From NCBI GenBank assembly GCA_003833135.1, contig QZLH01000414.1:22737-86736 (forward strand): a stretch of 64,000 bases of DNA, written 5' to 3'. Positions 60,901 to 64,000 of this stretch are shown here, piece after piece. Each line of letters begins with the position of its first letter. Position 1 is the first letter of the stretch. The translations under genes and the position numbers were made by a program. The stretch is from Oehlia diaphana (lineage: Eukaryota; Glomeromycota; Glomeromycetes; Glomerales; Glomeraceae). The notes under the pieces are model-generated. The model did no database searches and was not told the origin of the DNA. It saw only the letters and a list, made by a program, of their open reading frames with translations.

Positions 60901-62243
60901 AGAGATTGTATATTTATGTTTGGTTAATCACTTGATCGGAGTTAATGATTAATAAAAAAAAAAAAAATACTAATTTAAAAAAAAAACTTACTAAATAATT
61001 TATATGAAGAATGATATCTCATTATCCTGTTGTACGACAATATTGTTAAATGAAAAAATTCAAAAAAATATTAGCATCGGGTGTTTATGCATCTTTATGT
61101 ACATTATGAGCGATAAATGGTCGCAGTCATCAAAAAAACTAAAAATTCTTTCTTCACATAATTTAAATGTTAAATAAAGAAATGTATTAATACAGTATAT
61201 TTATTAAATGCATGAAGAAACATTTATATGGTTAATCAGTAAGGGCAATCTAATTCTTTCTTTTTTCTTAATTTTTCTTTAAGAAATTGTGAACGCAAAT
61301 CATTGTTACACAGATTTTTAGAGAAACAATGAACAATGAATATACTGTAGTACATGCATATCAGATAAAGTAAATGATCTCTTACATAATGTAAATTGCA
61401 TACGCATAACGGCTTTAATTTGACCGAGCGCCGGAGTTTTTCAATATTAAAAAATATTGGAATCGGTTTTACGAAAACTTCTCAGCCACACACATGATCT
61501 GTGTATAACCTTATACAATAATTATACGCCACAGCGCCACAAGATGATTTTTAGATAAGTCGATAAGTATAAATTCACCCAATTAATTAGGGGTCGGCCA
61601 TGAAATCGAATAATAATAAGAAGAAATAAAATAATAATAATAAGAAATAAAATAATAAATAAAAAAAATGAATACGTAATAATAATCATTGAATAAAATA
61701 AAATGTATAAATCTTTTTTAGCCAAAACAAATGAACAAATAAACAATTAATTTCACGTGTTGACGTGCAAAATAATACAATTCTTAAAGAAGTTAGATAC
61801 TACCTCGTTTTCTTCTCCATATCTTACTACTATCTTTGTCATTTATGCAAATAAAATTCCGATACGTCATTAATTTATTTGATGTCATTAATTATTTGGT
61901 AATATAAGTATGCATATAAGTAATTTAAATTCCGTGATTTTAATTTTTTTTTTGAAAGGATTTCTTGGCATTAAAGAGAACCTTTTTCGGTTCTCCGCGC
62001 TTTTCGAAAGAAAAAAAAGGAGGAATTCTTTTCTTTCTCAATGTGTTTCAAGGAGAGAATATTTTTAATTTCTTCATGTTCTTTTTGGAATTAATTTCAC
62101 ATGAGAACATTTGGAGAAGAAAAATTATAAAAAGCAGATAAAAACTCGATCGATAATCATTCAAAAAATTTATTAAAACGAAGTAAGAAAATCAAAGATA
62201 TTTTATTTATTAGTTTTGTCGTTAATTCTTTCATCTTTAAATA
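57910..62243. other. Long intergenic region
   Basis: About 4.3 kb of AT-rich DNA. At 58325-58560 the pair GATCCAGCCTCATGATATTTA / GATCTAGCCTCATGACATTTA marks a diverged direct repeat ~110 bp apart. A TATAAAAAGC box lies at 62127-62136, about 110 bp before the HMG-like gene. No other gene is seen. Confidence 0.45.
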
Positions 62244-62651
62244 ATGCTACCACATATCGAAAAAGAATCTGAAAAAGATACAAACGTTTATATTCATTTT
62301 TCAAAAGAATATTATCGAGTAAGAGGTACCAATAGCACCACATCGGCAGCCGATTATTGGAACAATATGAGTCAGGATCAAAAATTTCAATGGTATAAAT
62401 TACACAATTTGAAAAAATTAATGAATAGAATTAAAAAAAATAATAAATTACTCAACAAATCGAGTTTTGATTTAATAATGTCAACATTTAAATCACCCGA
62501 CCCTCCATTTATAATCGAACCCGAGTCGCTAATGGCAGGGTTAGCAATGGAGATGTTAGATATGAAAAAAAACGCGATCATTCCTAATGATGACGATGAA
62601 GACTACGCAAAAATTCTTGAAGAATTTATACATTTAGATAGGTGTTCGTAA
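62244..62651 (+). CDS. Short HMG-box-like protein
   Basis: Single-exon ATG frame of 135 residues. Residues ~14-60 follow the HMG-box pattern: helix 1 VYIHFSKEYYRVRG, then ADYWNNMSQDQKFQWYKLHN, which fits helix 2-3 (W, MS..K..W/Y). The usual basic extension before helix 1 is short, so this may be a reduced or diverged box. The rest is acidic (NDDDEDYAKILEEF). Glomeromycotan genomes carry many such MATA-HMG-like genes. If real it is a small nuclear DNA-binding protein. A TATA box ~110 bp upstream supports expression. The assignment rests on pattern alone. Confidence 0.5.
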   Translation: MLPHIEKESEKDTNVYIHFSKEYYRVRGTNSTTSAADYWNNMSQDQKFQWYKLHNLKKLMNRIKKNNKLLNKSSFDLIMSTFKSPDPPFIIEPESLMAGLAMEMLDMKKNAIIPNDDDEDYAKILEEFIHLDRCS

Positions 62652-64000
62652 GTTGTTAATTAATATAGTTGAGATTAAATTGATATTAATTATATTTAAA
62701 TTAATTTCATAAGATATTATATTTATGGCATAAGCATAGTTATTTAAATTAGATTTATTATTTAAAAGTTATATGATTATGAATTTTATAAGGTTTAATA
62801 AATTATATAAGGTTAAATATGGTTTAAAAATCTATGAACCAATAATCTACATATCCTTAATTATCAATAGTTAATTAGAATTATATTTTATTATCAAAGC
62901 TTATATAGAAATTATTGATAAATTATGTTTAAGTTTATACTAAGAAATAGTTTAATTTTTTGAAATAAATAAATAAAACAAATAAATTATTTTTAAAAGT
63001 AATTCATGACTAAATATATCTGATATATATATATATATTTTTTAATGAAATGAAAAATATCATCAATAGATATTTTGTAAATTAAATATATATAAATAAA
63101 TTTTTAAAGAATTCCTTTGAAAATATTTTATTTCACTACTAAAGATTTTAAATGAAGTTACACTAATCAAAATTTGGCTGATGATCGTCCAAATACACAC
63201 AAATTTGGTATAAAGAATGTTATTAATTTTCTAGAACTTCAATTTCAAACTTCTTTCCGTCGAAAGATCGTCATTTGTAAAATTTTATCATTTTAACTTA
63301 TCGTGAGTTTTCAATTCCTTAGCTTGTATTATACATTTTCGCAATATATTCATCATATTTCCTTATTTGTAAAAAATTATCTATTATTAAAATAAAGAAG
63401 GAAAATTCATATAATTTTTTATTTCTAGTATTTTTAGGTGGATCCAAAAATCTTAGGTTACACAATTTATAAAGAAAAATGATTGGTACTTACTTCATCA
63501 ACAAATATTACCTAGGAGACGCTTATAATAAAATAGTATTAGCTAATATAATTATGTTATTGAGTCGAATATAATATTAAATAATACTAATATTTTTTGC
63601 AAACACTTATTAATTACATATAATTCTATGAATTTCAGTATACTGTACCAACTAACTAGCATAAGGAAAAAAATTGTCTTACTAATTTGATGGTAAAATG
63701 GTATATAAAAGAACGATAAAAATTTCCTTTGATATATATATTTATTGTTTTTATTTAATTCCTGATTACTAAATCAATATTAATGATTTATTATTAAGAA
63801 ATTTTATATCACGTAATATATAGTATATAGATTTTCTTATCCTAGTTTGTTCTGAATTATTCAAGGACCTGAAAGTTAAGACTTGTTGAAACCTCATAGT
63901 AGGATAATAACAATGGATAGCGTGTCATTTTAATATCTCTTTCTTAAGTTATGTTAAATGGTAAATTGATAAATGGTTTGTTTCATGAAATTGAATATAC
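62652..64000. other. 3' flank, no gene recognised
   Basis: AT-rich DNA with a (TA)n run at 63023-63038. A GGTTTAATAAATTATATAAGGTT-like pair of short direct repeats occurs at 62790-62825. Nothing coding up to the window edge. Confidence 0.4.

Overview
The window looks like nuclear DNA of an arbuscular mycorrhizal fungus (Glomeromycotina, Rhizophagus-like). It is very AT-rich, its genes are split by many short GT..AG introns, and the gene families are those expanded in these fungi: tyrosine-kinase-like (TKL) kinases and pseudokinases, BTB-TLDc proteins, WD40/ion-channel fusions, OTU-like fragments and HMG-box-like proteins. Homopolymer runs and one block of Ns (34352-35079) indicate a draft assembly. 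All identifications come from reading motifs by eye; no database search was run. Exon models were built by hand and accepted when splice sites and reading phase closed exactly.

Left block (1-16 kb). An OTU-like fragment with an in-frame stop is at the edge. Next comes a two-gene module of TKL pseudokinases on the minus strand (5546-2342). After a pogo-like MITE (5855-6362) lies a nine-exon minus-strand gene for a 1201-residue WD40-like/TRP-like channel protein (11990-7751). A second copy of the two-gene pseudokinase module follows on the plus strand (12664-15935). The module therefore exists as a large inverted duplication flanking the channel gene.

Middle (16-46 kb). This part is mostly non-coding and rich in inverted-repeat elements, minisatellites and homopolymers, with a few genes: BTB-BACK-TLDc (19968-18456), a FAD monooxygenase with a one-base frameshift whose C-terminus comes from a satellite (25810-24072), a small secreted-protein candidate (26760-26560), a seven-TM receptor-like protein (31591-33031), and two related four-TM proteins (42785-41840 and 45005-44175). 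A degenerate interstitial TTAGGG tract lies near 38.2 kb.

Right block (48-56 kb). This holds the most striking object. A 14-exon minus-strand gene (55171-48305) with every intron in phase 0 would encode 1968 residues if fully spliced. It contains thirteen tandem kinase N-lobe modules but only one C-lobe. Eleven units are near-identical and carry a degenerate glycine loop; only the last unit has a normal glycine loop and is joined to the catalytic C-lobe. Each cassette exon is a multiple of three and runs from one alpha-C helix to the next beta-3 strand, so any cassette could in principle be spliced directly to the C-lobe exon. The gene could thus be a giant multi-N-lobe scaffold or a cassette array that changes the N-lobe of one kinase. 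The rest (56-64 kb) is intergenic DNA with a possible 35-residue spliced gene carrying duplicated introns, a near-perfect 83-bp palindrome, a MITE candidate and a short HMG-box-like gene.
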